DNA of 64,000 nt, taken from contig NZ_JAETGO010000094.1 of assembly GCF_016765695.1 (NCBI RefSeq), forward strand, positions 45,894 through 109,893. Reading direction: 5' to 3'. The notes beneath the pieces are model-generated. The model worked only from the letters and a program-made list of their open reading frames with translations. It was not told the origin of the DNA and ran no database searches. Positions 8,758 through 18,316 of the stretch are shown piece after piece. Made by a program: the position numbers and the translations under genes. Each line of letters starts with the position of its first letter. Position 1 is the first letter of the stretch. Source of the DNA: Sporosalibacterium faouarense (GTDB lineage Bacteria; Bacillota; Clostridia; Tissierellales; VENL01).

Positions 8758-9687
8758 ATGAATGTAGTTTTTATGGGAACTCCAGATTTTGCAGTTCCAA
8801 CATTAAACAAAATATATGAAGAAAATTATAATGTTTCATTAGTAGTAACTATGCCAGATAGACCAAAGGGGAGGGGGAAAAAAATGACTCCTCCTCCTGT
8901 AAAAGTAAAGGCCAAGGAACTAGGGATTGAAGTTTTTCAGCCAGAAAAAATTAATAGTGCTGAAAGTATCAGCAAATTACAGGAAATATCACCAGATGTT
9001 ATTGTTGTAGTTGCATATGGTCAGATTTTAAAGGAAGAGATTTTAAATCTACCAGAGTACGGTTGTATAAATGTACATGCTTCTTTGCTTCCTAAATATA
9101 GGGGAGCAGCACCGATAAACTGGGTATTAATAAATGGAGAAAAAATTACTGGTGTAACTACTATGCTTATGGAAAAAGGATTAGATACAGGTGATATGCT
9201 ACTTAAAAGCCAAATGGATATAGCTGAAAATTTAACAGCAGGAGTACTACATGATAAATTAATGGTTATGGGTGCTGAGTTACTAATTGATACTCTTAAT
9301 GGCTTGAAAGAGGGTAGTATAGAAAGTATTCCTCAAAACGAAAGTGAATCAAGCTATGCTCCTATAATGAATAAAAATTTAGGTAGAATAGAGTGGAGTG
9401 ATACTGCAATAGATATAAAGAATCTTGTAAGAGGTACTGAACCTTGGCCAAGTGCATTTACAAAATATAAGAATAAGAAGATAAAGATATCCAATGTAGA
9501 AATAGTTAAAAAATTTAAAGAAGGTGTTCCTGGAGAAGTAGTTAAAGTAAGTAATGAAGGAATATTTGTAAATACTAAAGATGATTGTTTACAAATTAAA
9601 AAAATACAATTTCCTGGGAAAAGAAGTATGAAGGTTGAAGATTACCTAAAGGGTAATGAGTTTGAACAAGGAGTAATATTATCATAA
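8758..9687 (+). CDS. fmt: Methionyl-tRNA formyltransferase
   Basis: 309 residues; transfers formyl from 10-formyl-THF to Met-tRNAfMet. MNVVFMGTPDFAVPTL start, TMPDRPKGRGKK loop, and the catalytic region with NVHASLLPKYRGAAPI and ITGVTTMLMEKGLDTGDML are present; the C-terminal OB-like tRNA-binding part follows from about 205. Lies 22 bases after def in the usual def-fmt pair. Confidence 0.97.
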   Translation: MNVVFMGTPDFAVPTLNKIYEENYNVSLVVTMPDRPKGRGKKMTPPPVKVKAKELGIEVFQPEKINSAESISKLQEISPDVIVVVAYGQILKEEILNLPEYGCINVHASLLPKYRGAAPINWVLINGEKITGVTTMLMEKGLDTGDMLLKSQMDIAENLTAGVLHDKLMVMGAELLIDTLNGLKEGSIESIPQNESESSYAPIMNKNLGRIEWSDTAIDIKNLVRGTEPWPSAFTKYKNKKIKISNVEIVKKFKEGVPGEVVKVSNEGIFVNTKDDCLQIKKIQFPGKRSMKVEDYLKGNEFEQGVILS

Positions 9688-9705
9688 GTTACGGATGTGA
9701 AGCTA

Positions 9706-10458
9706 ATGAAAAGAGATGAGAAAAGATTTTTATTTGCAATTATAGCAATTATTTCTATTCTTGGTGCTGTTAGTGCTATAAGCTTATTTATTTTAACCTT
9801 AGAAAGTATAAGTGTAATGAGGGTTATTTTAATGGGAACCTTTGTTGTTATGATAGTTTTTATTATAGTTTTACTTTGGACTATTTATATGTTATATAAA
9901 ATAGCATCTAATAAAAAAATTTCCAAATTAAATTATAAAATTCTTAGAGGTTTATTAGGATTTATATATCCTATATTGATATGGATTTCAAAGGTTTTTA
10001 AAATTGATATTGATAGTATAAGAAGAGTTTATGGTAAAATAAATAATTTTTTAGTAAAAACAAAAACTATTAAAGTGAAGCCAGAAGAAATACTTATATT
10101 ATTGCCCCATTGTTTACAAGATTCAAAATGTCAGTATAAGATAACTAATGACATAAAAAATTGTAGAATGTGTGGCAAATGTGATATCAAAGATATTGTA
10201 GAGATATCCAATAAATATAACGTTGACGCTGTGGTTGCAACAGGTGGTACTTTGGCTAGGGAATGGATAAAAAGGAAAAGACCAAAAGCAATTATAGCTG
10301 TAGCATGTGAAAGAGATTTAGCCAGTGGAATAAATGATGTTAAGCTTATTCCAGTTATAGGTGTATTTAATGAAAGACCTAACGGACCATGCTTTAACAC
10401 TAAAGTCAATGTAAAAAACTTAGAAGAAGCAATTAAGTTATTTTTAGAGGAGGAATAA
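9706..10458 (+). CDS. DUF116 family membrane protein with Cys-rich cytoplasmic domain
   Basis: 250 residues of the DUF116 family, function unknown. Two hydrophobic segments in the first 60 residues (IIAIISILGAVSAISLFIL and a second of FVVMIVFIIVLLW type) are followed by a soluble domain with HCLQDSKCQ and CRMCGKC, which look like metal or Fe-S ligands, then VVATGGTLAREW and VACERDLASGI. The ATG at 9706 has GGATGTG six bases upstream; a GTG three codons earlier is possible. The family is regularly linked to def-fmt in Clostridia, as here. Biochemistry is unknown; a redox or Cys-ligated metal role is only a guess. Confidence 0.8.
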   Translation: MKRDEKRFLFAIIAIISILGAVSAISLFILTLESISVMRVILMGTFVVMIVFIIVLLWTIYMLYKIASNKKISKLNYKILRGLLGFIYPILIWISKVFKIDIDSIRRVYGKINNFLVKTKTIKVKPEEILILLPHCLQDSKCQYKITNDIKNCRMCGKCDIKDIVEISNKYNVDAVVATGGTLAREWIKRKRPKAIIAVACERDLASGINDVKLIPVIGVFNERPNGPCFNTKVNVKNLEEAIKLFLEEE

Positions 10459-10460
10459 TT

Positions 10461-11150
10461 ATGTATTTCCCATATATGTATGGAGCTCCAATTGAGTTTA
10501 TTATTTTAATTCCAGCAATTTTGTTTGCTATGTATGCTCAAGCTAAGGTTAAAGGAACATTCAATAAATATTTAAAAGTTCAAAATAGATCTGGGTATAC
10601 TGGAGCTCAAGTAGCTAGGATGATATTAGATAAAAATGGACTACATGATGTAAGAATTGAGCATATAAGAGGAAACCTCACAGACCATTATGACCCAAGA
10701 ACTAGAGTTTTAAGGTTATCTACACCTGTACATAATGGTAGATCAGTAGCATCGGCAGGTGTAGCTGCCCATGAAGTTGGTCATGCAATACAACATGCAA
10801 AGGGATATTTTCCTTTAATGCTGAGAAATAATATTGCTCCAATTGCAAATTTTGGTTCAAGATTCGTTTGGATATTAGTATTTGCGGGGTTTATTTTCAA
10901 CTCTGTTTTAATACAGGTAGGAATTTTACTATATTTAGCTGTTGTAGCTTTCCAAATAGTTACATTGCCTGTTGAGTTTAATGCAAGTAGTAGAGCATTG
11001 GCACAGCTTGAAGGTGGAATTATTACTAGAGAAGAAATTAAGCCTGCAAAGAAAGTTCTTAGTGCAGCAGCATTAACATATGTAGCTGCAACCTTAGTAG
11101 GTATAGCTCAGTTAATTAGGTTAATACTTTTAAGTAATAGAAGGGATTAA
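10461..11150 (+). CDS. YugP-like membrane zinc metallopeptidase
   Basis: 229 residues of the Zn_peptidase_2 (YugP) family. An N-terminal membrane segment (about 8-25), the zinc-binding HEVGH motif followed by IQHAKGYFPL, and two further hydrophobic segments (about 125-175 and 205-225) show a membrane-embedded metalloprotease; substrates are unknown. GGAGGAATAATT precedes the ATG, which is two bases after the DUF116 stop, so the two genes are coupled. Followed by a hairpin terminator that also precedes rsmB. Confidence 0.85.
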   Translation: MYFPYMYGAPIEFIILIPAILFAMYAQAKVKGTFNKYLKVQNRSGYTGAQVARMILDKNGLHDVRIEHIRGNLTDHYDPRTRVLRLSTPVHNGRSVASAGVAAHEVGHAIQHAKGYFPLMLRNNIAPIANFGSRFVWILVFAGFIFNSVLIQVGILLYLAVVAFQIVTLPVEFNASSRALAQLEGGIITREEIKPAKKVLSAAALTYVAATLVGIAQLIRLILLSNRRD

Positions 11151-11151
11151 T

Positions 11152-11182
11152 TAAAAGGGGAGAATACCCCTTTTATTTTATT
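11152..11182 (+). terminator. Terminator / partial terminator between metallopeptidase gene and rsmB
   Basis: TAAAAGGGG (11152-11160) pairs with CCCCTTTTA (11167-11175), loop AGAATA, then a T-rich tail. It directly follows the metallopeptidase stop and the rsmB ribosome site starts just after it, so some read-through is likely needed for rsmB. Confidence 0.7.
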
Positions 11183-11193
11183 GGAGGGATACA

Positions 11194-12540
11194 ATGGCTA
11201 ACAATAGTAGAGAGATAGTATTAAAGATTCTTTTAGAGATAGACCAGGAGGGAGCCTTTTCTAATATCTCAATAAATAGAAATATTAATAATGAAGTAAG
11301 TCCTCAAGATGAAGGATTAATTAGAGAAATCGTCTATGGAGTATTAGAAAACAGAATGTATCTAGACTGGGTAATAAAGAAGTTCTCAAAAGTTAGATTT
11401 AAAAAGATATCTCCGGTTATAAAAAATATATTAAGAATGGGTATTTATCAAATTATATTTATGGATAAGGTTCCTGATAGAGCTGCAGTTTATGAGTCGG
11501 TGAGTTTAGCGAAGAAGAATTCCCATAAAGGAACCTTTGGATTTGTTAATGGTGTATTGAGGAGTATTTCTAGGAAGAAAGAGAGTATAGAAATACCAAG
11601 TAAAGAAAAGAATCCTGTTGAATACCTATCTATTAAGTATTCCCATCCTAAATGGATGATTAATAGGTGGATTAAAGAGTTTGGTGTAGATTTTACTGAA
11701 GAATTATGTAATGCAAATAACAAAAAGCCTAAGCTAAATATAAGAGCGAATACATTAAAAACATCTAAAGAAAATTTAATAGAAAAGCTAAAAGAGAAAG
11801 GTTTCGATGCTTACGAATGTACAATGGCTAAGGACGGGATTATCGTTGAGAATCCAGTGAGAATTACCGAAATTGAAGAATTCAAGGAGGGGCATTTTCA
11901 GATACAAGATGAAAGTTCAATGCTTGTTGCTCAAATCATGAATCCTAGAGAAGATAGTCTAGTGATAGATGTAGCTAGTGCACCTGGAGGCAAGGCTACA
12001 CATATTGCTGAAAAAATGAATAATAAAGGAAAAATAATTGCTAGGGATGTTTATGACCACAAGATAAAGCTAATTGAAGGCAATGCAGATAGATTGGGAT
12101 TAGATATTATAGAGGCAGAAAACTACAATGCTTTAAATGTAGATGAAAAGCTTGTAGGTAAAGCTGACTATTGCTTAGTAGATGCACCTTGTTCAGGATT
12201 AGGATTAATAAGAAGAAAGCCTGATATTAAATGGAAAAAAGAAGAAGATGATATAGAGAAGATAACATCACTGCAATATAAAATATTAGAAAATGCCTGT
12301 AAATATCTTAAGAGAGAAGGGGTGCTTATTTATAGCACTTGCACAATTGAAAGAGATGAAAATATTAACTTAATAAGGAAATTCTTGAAGGATCATGATA
12401 ATTTTAGCTTATTAGGTTTTGAAGACATGATCTCTGGTGATAATATAGAAACAGCTAAAGATGGTTTTGTTGAGTTATTTCAACATATTCACGATACAGA
12501 TGGTTTCTTTATAGTAAAACTAATTAAGAATAGGGATTAA
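11194..12540 (+). CDS. rsmB: 16S rRNA (cytosine-967-C5)-methyltransferase
   Basis: 448 residues. N-terminal NusB-like domain (about 1-130), then a SAM-dependent RNA m5C methyltransferase domain with DVASAPGGKATH (SAM site), DAPCSGLGLIRRKPDIKW carrying Cys333, and YSTCTIERDEN carrying catalytic Cys383. Both cysteines needed by the RNA m5C mechanism are present. TTGGAGGG precedes the ATG. It belongs to the fmt-rsmB-rlmN-prpC-prkC-rsgA-rpe gene order conserved in Firmicutes. Confidence 0.96.
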   Translation: MANNSREIVLKILLEIDQEGAFSNISINRNINNEVSPQDEGLIREIVYGVLENRMYLDWVIKKFSKVRFKKISPVIKNILRMGIYQIIFMDKVPDRAAVYESVSLAKKNSHKGTFGFVNGVLRSISRKKESIEIPSKEKNPVEYLSIKYSHPKWMINRWIKEFGVDFTEELCNANNKKPKLNIRANTLKTSKENLIEKLKEKGFDAYECTMAKDGIIVENPVRITEIEEFKEGHFQIQDESSMLVAQIMNPREDSLVIDVASAPGGKATHIAEKMNNKGKIIARDVYDHKIKLIEGNADRLGLDIIEAENYNALNVDEKLVGKADYCLVDAPCSGLGLIRRKPDIKWKKEEDDIEKITSLQYKILENACKYLKREGVLIYSTCTIERDENINLIRKFLKDHDNFSLLGFEDMISGDNIETAKDGFVELFQHIHDTDGFFIVKLIKNRD

Positions 12541-12573
12541 GGATAACTTTATAAAACAAATATCTACATAATA

Positions 12574-12587
12574 TGATATAATATAAT
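12574..12587 (+). promoter_or_regulatory. Candidate promoter of rlmN operon
   Basis: Extended -10 TGATATAAT (TATAAT at 12577-12582; a second TATAAT overlaps at 12582-12587), about 40 bases before the rlmN start. No convincing -35 is visible, so strength is uncertain. Confidence 0.45.
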
Positions 12588-12625
12588 TTGGAGAATTCTG
12601 ATTCTCTTTTCTCAGGAGGGATAAT

Positions 12626-13666
12626 TTGAAAAAAATAGATTTAAAGTCTTTAACCATCAATGAGACTAAAGAAGTTTTTTTATCAATAGGAGAGAAATCC
12701 TTTAGAGCTGAGCAGGTATTTAGGTGGATTCATGGAAAAATGATAGAATCAATAGATGATATAACAGTGTTATCTAAAGGGCTGAGGGACAAGCTGAAAG
12801 ATACCCATACAATTGATAACTTAACAATACTTCAAAGGTTTGATTCTAAAGAAGATGATACTAAAAAGTACTTATTTAAGTTAAATGATGGAAATATTAT
12901 TGAGAGTGTTATGATGGAGTATAAGCATGGAGTTACTCTTTGTCTTTCTACTCAAGTAGGGTGTAAGATGGGTTGCTCTTTTTGTGCATCTACTCAAGAT
13001 GGACTTGTGAGAAATTTGACTTCTGGAGAAATCCTAGACCAAGTTTATCAGATTCAAAAGGATTTAGATGTTAAAGTTAGTAATATTGTATTAATGGGAA
13101 GTGGCGAGCCTTTGGATAATTACGATAATGTTCTTAACTTTCTAAACATCTTACATAGTGAGAAGGGTCAAAATATCGGATATAGACATATTACGTTATC
13201 TACATGTGGAGTAGTTCCAAAAATTAAAGATTTAGCCCATGAGGATATTCCTATTACTTTATCTATTTCCCTTCATACTCCATTTGATGAAGAGCGAAAG
13301 AAAATTATGCCAATTTCAAGGAAGTATTCTATAGATGAGATTATTGAGGCATGTAAATATTATATAGAAAGAACTAATAGAAGAGTAACCTTTGAATATA
13401 CATTAATAGAAGGTGTTAATGATAGGGCAGAAGATGCTAAAGAATTAACTAAAATTTTAAAAGGACTTCTTTGTCATGTGAATCTAATACCTTTAAATCC
13501 AATAAAAGAATTCAACTTAAAAACGCCAAAAGCCAAGTATATTAAAGAATTTAAAGATTTTTTAGATAGTAGAGGTATTAATTCTACTATTAGAAGAGAA
13601 ATGGGTAGTGATGTGAACGCAGCCTGTGGTCAGTTGAGAAGAGACTATATTGACACAGAAGAATAA
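12626..13666 (+). CDS. rlmN: 23S rRNA / tRNA adenine-C2-methyltransferase RlmN
   Basis: 346-residue radical-SAM enzyme making m2A2503 in 23S rRNA and m2A37 in some tRNAs. Fe-S motif CKMGCSFC supplies Cys113, Cys117 and Cys120; GSGEPLDNYDNV is the GEPL SAM motif, and the C-terminal ACGQLRRDY carries the mechanistic Cys. The start is TTG at 12626, with AGGAGGG five bases upstream and no ATG nearby in frame. Heads the rlmN-PP2C-prkC-rsgA-rpe run. Confidence 0.96.
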   Translation: MKKIDLKSLTINETKEVFLSIGEKSFRAEQVFRWIHGKMIESIDDITVLSKGLRDKLKDTHTIDNLTILQRFDSKEDDTKKYLFKLNDGNIIESVMMEYKHGVTLCLSTQVGCKMGCSFCASTQDGLVRNLTSGEILDQVYQIQKDLDVKVSNIVLMGSGEPLDNYDNVLNFLNILHSEKGQNIGYRHITLSTCGVVPKIKDLAHEDIPITLSISLHTPFDEERKKIMPISRKYSIDEIIEACKYYIERTNRRVTFEYTLIEGVNDRAEDAKELTKILKGLLCHVNLIPLNPIKEFNLKTPKAKYIKEFKDFLDSRGINSTIRREMGSDVNAACGQLRRDYIDTEE

Positions 13667-13697
13667 ATTACTTGCATAAAGTGAGTGAGGTGATATA

Positions 13698-14444
13698 ATG
13701 TTTGTCGGAGTATGTTCAGATGTTGGAAAAATAAGAGAAATAAATCAAGACTCATATTTTAAATGTAATCTTGATGATTTTCCTATTTTTGTTGTGGCCG
13801 ACGGTATGGGAGGATATAAGGCAGGAGAAGTAGCAAGTCGTATAGTCGTAGAGACTGTGGAAGAAATGGTAAAAGAATATAAGGAAGAGTTAGTTAAAAA
13901 GGAGTTAGAAGTTCCAAAATTCATAAATGAGGTATTAAATGAATCTAATAATAGAGTTTATGAAAAGTCTAACTCAAATGAAGAATATGAAGGTATGGGA
14001 ACAACTGTAACCATGGCTGTTATCTTGAACAATGAAATCTATATTGGTCATATTGGAGACAGTAGAGCTTATCTCATTAGGAACGAAGAGATAATGCAAA
14101 TCACTCAGGATCATTCTTTAGTAGCAGAATTAGTAAGGAATGGTAGTATTTCTGAAGTTGATGCTATAAACCATCCTCAAAAGAATATTATTACTAGAGC
14201 ACTTGGAACTGATGCAACGGTTAAGATAGATATATTATCTAAGGATGTAGAAGAAGGAGACATTATATTACTTTGTACAGATGGTTTAAGTAATATGGTT
14301 AGTGACGGATTGATTAAAGAAATATTATTAAGTGCAGAGGATAAACAAGAAGCCTGTGAAAAACTAGTTAGTACTGCAAATGAATTAGGAGGACTTGATA
14401 ATATTACTGCTCTTGTTATTGAAGTTAAACAAGAAAAGAGGTGA
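13698..14444 (+). CDS. prpC: PP2C-family Ser/Thr protein phosphatase (PrpC/Stp)
   Basis: 248 residues; dephosphorylates targets of the adjacent PASTA kinase. All PP2C metal motifs are present in order: SDVGKIREINQDS, VADGMGGYKAGEVAS, GMGTTV, IGDSRAYL, CTDGLSNMV and GGLDNIT. GTGAGGTGA precedes the ATG. Ends four bases before the kinase start, so the pair is translationally coupled. Confidence 0.95.
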   Translation: MFVGVCSDVGKIREINQDSYFKCNLDDFPIFVVADGMGGYKAGEVASRIVVETVEEMVKEYKEELVKKELEVPKFINEVLNESNNRVYEKSNSNEEYEGMGTTVTMAVILNNEIYIGHIGDSRAYLIRNEEIMQITQDHSLVAELVRNGSISEVDAINHPQKNIITRALGTDATVKIDILSKDVEEGDIILLCTDGLSNMVSDGLIKEILLSAEDKQEACEKLVSTANELGGLDNITALVIEVKQEKR

Positions 14445-14448
14445 TCAA

Positions 14449-16443
14449 ATGATTGGAAAAGTTTTAGGAAATAGATATGAAATTGTTGAAAAAATCGGTG
14501 GAGGAGGCATGGCTTTAGTATATAAAGCCAAATGTCGCTTGTTAAATAGATTTGTTGCTATAAAGGTGTTAAGAAGAGAATTTATACATGATGATGAATT
14601 TATTGCAAAGTTTAAAAGAGAATCCCAGGCAGCAGCTAGTTTATCCCATCCCAATATAGTTAATGTTTATGATGTTGGAGTAGAAGATGATATTTATTAT
14701 ATAGTCATGGAGTATGTCAAAGGCAAAACACTTAAAGAATTTATTCAGGAAAAAGGCAAACTAACTGTTGATGAAACTATGTCTATTGCTGTTCAAATTG
14801 CTGATGGATTAAGTCATGCCCATAAAAATCATATAGTTCATAGAGATATTAAACCCCATAATATTTTAATAACAGATGATGGTCGAGCGAAGGTTACTGA
14901 TTTTGGAATAGCTCAAGCTGCTACTTCAGCTACAGTTACTAGCACTAGTAGTGTTATTGGATCAGTTCACTATTTTTCTCCTGAACAAGCCAGGGGAGGT
15001 TATGTTGATGAAAAGTCGGATATTTACTCATTAGGGATAGTAATGTATGAAATGGTAACTGGTAAATTGCCTTTTCAAGGGGATAGTCCAATTTCTGTGG
15101 CATTAAAGCATGTTCAGGAAAATATAGCTTCTCCAAAAATAATTAATGAATCTATACCTAGATCTCTTGAAAAGATAATTATGCAATGTGTTAAAAAAGA
15201 CCAAACCTTAAGATATAGTAATACTGAAAAGCTATTATATGATTTAAAGCAATTTAAAAATTTAAATGATGAGGACTTTATTGATATTGATAATATTAAT
15301 GATTCACCAACGATAACAATTCCATCAGTAAAGGATGAAGACATTATGAGCAAAAGTATGAGTAGAACAGAAAAGAACAATAATAATAAAGATGAAAAAC
15401 AAAATAGTAAAAAGAAAAATAATAAGCTTGTAACAGTGGCAGCAGTTTTTTCTGCTATCCTTTTGGCAACTGTTTTAGGTGGAGGATATATTTATATTCA
15501 ACTTAATGATTATTTGACAGTGGAAGAAGTTAAAGTTCCCGATGTTAGAGGATTAGCTATCGACATTGCTAAGGAACGTATTGAGGATATTGGATTAGAG
15601 TTTAAAGTAAAAAGAGAAGAATTTAATTCTGAGTATAAAGCCGATCATGTGATTGAGCAAAGTGTGACACCTGGAACAAAACGTAAAGTTAATTTTCCAA
15701 TTGAAGTAGTTGTTAGTAAAGGGGAAAAGCTTATTCCAGTACCTAGTTTAGAGAAAAAACTATTATCTGATATTACAATTACATTAGATAATTATAATCT
15801 TGAAGTAGGGGATGTAAAATATGATAATAACAGTGAATTTCCTAGAAATGTAATAATTAGTCAAGACCCTGCTCCATCTACTGAAGTACCAGAAAACTCA
15901 AAAATTAATTTAATTGTAAGTGCTGGTCCAAAAACTAATACAGTATTAATGACTAATCTTATTGGATCAAATGTAGAAGATGCTAAAAATGAGATTACTT
16001 CTTTAGGGTTAGTTGTTGGTTCCATTGACTATCAAGAAAGTGAAAAATATGAAGTAGACATAGTTATAAATCAATCAATATCCTCTGGAACGGAAGTAGC
16101 TGAGAGTCAAACGGTAAGCTTAATAGTTAGTTCAGGATCAGGAGAAAAAAGTCAAGAAACATCAGGGCAAAATAACGATTCCTCGAATACAGACAATAGT
16201 AATGGGGAAGAAGAAAAATCTGTATCTATTTCTGTCCCATTGCCTAAGAATAAAGATAAGGTTCATGTGAAGGTAAAGAAAGTACAAGGAATCAATTCAA
16301 AAATAGTATATGACAAGGAACATAATACTAGTGAAGAAAAAATTTGGGTTACTGTAACTGGAACTGGAAGAACAGTTTATAAAATTTATTTCGATGGAAT
16401 AGAATTCTTTGAAAAAGAGATAAATTTTGAGGAGGTCAATTAA
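14449..16443 (+). CDS. prkC: PASTA-domain eukaryotic-type Ser/Thr protein kinase
   Basis: 664-residue membrane kinase that senses muropeptides/lipid II and signals cell-wall state, dormancy exit or division. Kinase domain about 10-270: GGGGMALVYKA, ATP-Lys39 in VAIKVL, HRDIKPHN with Asp133, DFG, SPEQARGG. A charged linker, one transmembrane helix (about 327-351) and three extracellular PASTA repeats (about 361-425, 427-495, 496-562), then a Ser/Asn-rich linker and an extra C-terminal domain of about 65 residues. The ATG at 14449 has GAGGTGAT upstream; an upstream TTG-type extension runs into the phosphatase gene. The extra tail domain is common in Clostridia but unnamed here. Confidence 0.95.
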   Translation: MIGKVLGNRYEIVEKIGGGGMALVYKAKCRLLNRFVAIKVLRREFIHDDEFIAKFKRESQAAASLSHPNIVNVYDVGVEDDIYYIVMEYVKGKTLKEFIQEKGKLTVDETMSIAVQIADGLSHAHKNHIVHRDIKPHNILITDDGRAKVTDFGIAQAATSATVTSTSSVIGSVHYFSPEQARGGYVDEKSDIYSLGIVMYEMVTGKLPFQGDSPISVALKHVQENIASPKIINESIPRSLEKIIMQCVKKDQTLRYSNTEKLLYDLKQFKNLNDEDFIDIDNINDSPTITIPSVKDEDIMSKSMSRTEKNNNNKDEKQNSKKKNNKLVTVAAVFSAILLATVLGGGYIYIQLNDYLTVEEVKVPDVRGLAIDIAKERIEDIGLEFKVKREEFNSEYKADHVIEQSVTPGTKRKVNFPIEVVVSKGEKLIPVPSLEKKLLSDITITLDNYNLEVGDVKYDNNSEFPRNVIISQDPAPSTEVPENSKINLIVSAGPKTNTVLMTNLIGSNVEDAKNEITSLGLVVGSIDYQESEKYEVDIVINQSISSGTEVAESQTVSLIVSSGSGEKSQETSGQNNDSSNTDNSNGEEEKSVSISVPLPKNKDKVHVKVKKVQGINSKIVYDKEHNTSEEKIWVTVTGTGRTVYKIYFDGIEFFEKEINFEEVN

Positions 16444-17315
16444 TGCAGGAAGGCATTATTACTAAAGGTGTAGGTGGCCTTTACGAAGTAAAAACCGATA
16501 ATAAAACTTATCAATGCCGTGCTAGAGGACTTTTTAGAAAGAAGAAAATAACTCCTTTAGTGGGAGATAGAGTTAAGATTGATGAAATACAAGATGATAA
16601 TGGTTATATTATCGAAATAATGAATAGAAGTACAGAGTTAATTAGACCACCTGTAGCCAATGTAAATCAGGCAATTATAGTATTTGCAATTAAAAAACCT
16701 ATGCCCAACTTTTGGTTATTAGATAGATTCCTGATATTGGCTGAGAAAGAAAATTTAGATGTAGTTATATGTATAAACAAGGTTGATTTAGACTCCAGTG
16801 AGGAAATTGAAAAGATAAATAAGATTTATGAAAAAGCAGGTTATAAGATTATTAATACTAGTTGTAAGAAAGATTTGGGTATCAATGAATTAAGGAATGT
16901 ACTACAGAATAAAATATCAGTTTTTTCTGGTCCTTCAGGAGTGGGTAAGTCTACATTACTTAATATGATTCAACCTAATCTTCAATTAAAAACTGGAGAT
17001 GTGAGTAAAAAAACTAGTAGAGGTAAGCATACGACCCGTCATACTGAATTAATGGAGTTAGAAAATGGTGGATGGGTCTTAGACACTCCTGGGTTTAGCT
17101 CTCTTGAATTAAGTTTTATTGAGGAAGATGAATTAGAATTATATTTCAATGAAATTCATGATTTGAGTGAACACTGTAAATTCAGAGGTTGTAAACATAA
17201 TAAGGAACCTAAGTGCGCAGTAAAAGAGGCTGTTGAGAAAAATGAAATTAGTAAGTTTAGATATGAAAATTACTTACTCTTTTTAAATGAACTTAAGGAT
17301 AATAGGAGGTATTAA
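16443..17315 (+). CDS. rsgA: Ribosome small-subunit GTPase RsgA
   Basis: 290-residue circularly permuted GTPase aiding late 30S maturation. N-terminal OB fold, then G4 NKVDL before G1 GPSGVGKST (from residue 163) and G3 DTPGFSS, the permuted order typical of RsgA; C-terminal zinc motif HCKFRGCKHNKEPKC. The ATG at 16443 overlaps the prkC stop (TAATG), with GAGGTCAA upstream. Confidence 0.96.
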   Translation: MQEGIITKGVGGLYEVKTDNKTYQCRARGLFRKKKITPLVGDRVKIDEIQDDNGYIIEIMNRSTELIRPPVANVNQAIIVFAIKKPMPNFWLLDRFLILAEKENLDVVICINKVDLDSSEEIEKINKIYEKAGYKIINTSCKKDLGINELRNVLQNKISVFSGPSGVGKSTLLNMIQPNLQLKTGDVSKKTSRGKHTTRHTELMELENGGWVLDTPGFSSLELSFIEEDELELYFNEIHDLSEHCKFRGCKHNKEPKCAVKEAVEKNEISKFRYENYLLFLNELKDNRRY

Positions 17316-17316
17316 C

Positions 17317-17967
17317 ATGATAAAAGTAGCGCCATCAGTACTATCAGCAGATTTTAGTAAGCTGGAAGAAGAGTTGAAGAAAATAGAGGACGGCGGAGCT
17401 GATATGGTGCATTTAGACATAATGGATGGACATTTTGTTCCTAATATTACATTTGGAGCACCTGTGATAAAGAAATTAAGAAAAGTTACAGATGTACCAT
17501 TTGATGTGCATCTAATGATAGAAAAGCCAGAAAGATATATAGAAGACTTTGTTGATGCTGGTGCTGATATTATAACTGTTCACCAAGAAGCATCTGTTCA
17601 TTTGCATAGAACTATTCAGCAAATAAAAAGCTATGGTATTAAAGCGGCAGTTGCATTAAATCCTTCAACACCTCTTGGAGAAATTGAATATGTTCTAGAC
17701 CAACTAGATATGGTGCTAATCATGACAGTTAATCCAGGTTTTGGGGGTCAGTCTTTAATTGATTCTATGGAGAACAAAGTAAGAAAACTAAAAAAAATGA
17801 TTGATGAAAAGGGACTTAATATTGATATTCAAGTTGATGGTGGCATTAAGTTAGATAATTTAAAAGAAGTAGTTGACTGGGGAGCCAATGTAATAGTAGC
17901 TGGATCGGCAATATTTGGTAGTGAAGATGCTACTGAAGCTACGAGAAGGTTTAAAACAGTAGACTAA
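17317..17967 (+). CDS. rpe: Ribulose-phosphate 3-epimerase
   Basis: 216-residue TIM-barrel epimerase of the pentose-phosphate pathway interconverting Ru5P and Xu5P. MIKVAPSVLSADFSKLEEE, HLDIMDGHFVPNITFG, DVHLMIEKPERYI, MTVNPGFGGQ and VDGGIKLDN are intact and in order. The ATG at 17317 follows TAGGAGG and lies one base after the rsgA stop; an upstream in-frame start would run into rsgA. Last gene of the operon, followed by a terminator. Confidence 0.96.
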   Translation: MIKVAPSVLSADFSKLEEELKKIEDGGADMVHLDIMDGHFVPNITFGAPVIKKLRKVTDVPFDVHLMIEKPERYIEDFVDAGADIITVHQEASVHLHRTIQQIKSYGIKAAVALNPSTPLGEIEYVLDQLDMVLIMTVNPGFGGQSLIDSMENKVRKLKKMIDEKGLNIDIQVDGGIKLDNLKEVVDWGANVIVAGSAIFGSEDATEATRRFKTVD

Positions 17968-17990
17968 AAGAGAATATTTTATATTTGAAG

Positions 17991-18017
17991 CAACGATATA
18001 AAATCGTTGTTTTCTTT
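17991..18017 (+). terminator. Terminator after rpe
   Basis: CAACGAT (17991-17997), loop ATAAA, ATCGTTG (18003-18009), then TTTTCTTT. It lies 24 bases after the rpe stop. Confidence 0.8.
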
Positions 18018-18248
18018 ATAGAGAGAAAATTGTTAAAAATAAGATGAGAAAGGTGTATTGTAAAAATATACTAGAAAATCTATAGCTATAAATATTTTAT
18101 AAGTGTTAGAGAGTCTTTAAGAAAAGGGTATATATTAAATTAGAATTCTATTTATTAGGTGTTTAAATATAATTATAGTGGGACAAGTAATGTATGAGAG
18201 AGCCATATATTATGATTTAATGGAATAATACTAATATTAGAAGGTTAT

Positions 18249-18316
18249 TTGAAGAAAGCGCATATTAAAATTCTATGTAAGATTATATTTAATTTGGAAT
18301 TATGCAATTTTCATAT
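18249..18316 (+). repeat. Short copy of dispersed inverted-end repeat
   Basis: Left end TTGAAGAAAGCGCATATTAA and right end ATTATGCAATTTTCATA (18299-18315) are imperfect inverted copies of each other; the middle TATGTAAGATTATATTTAA matches the core of the other copies. About 68 bases, the shortest apparently complete member. It sits just before the thiT ribosome site. Confidence 0.5.
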
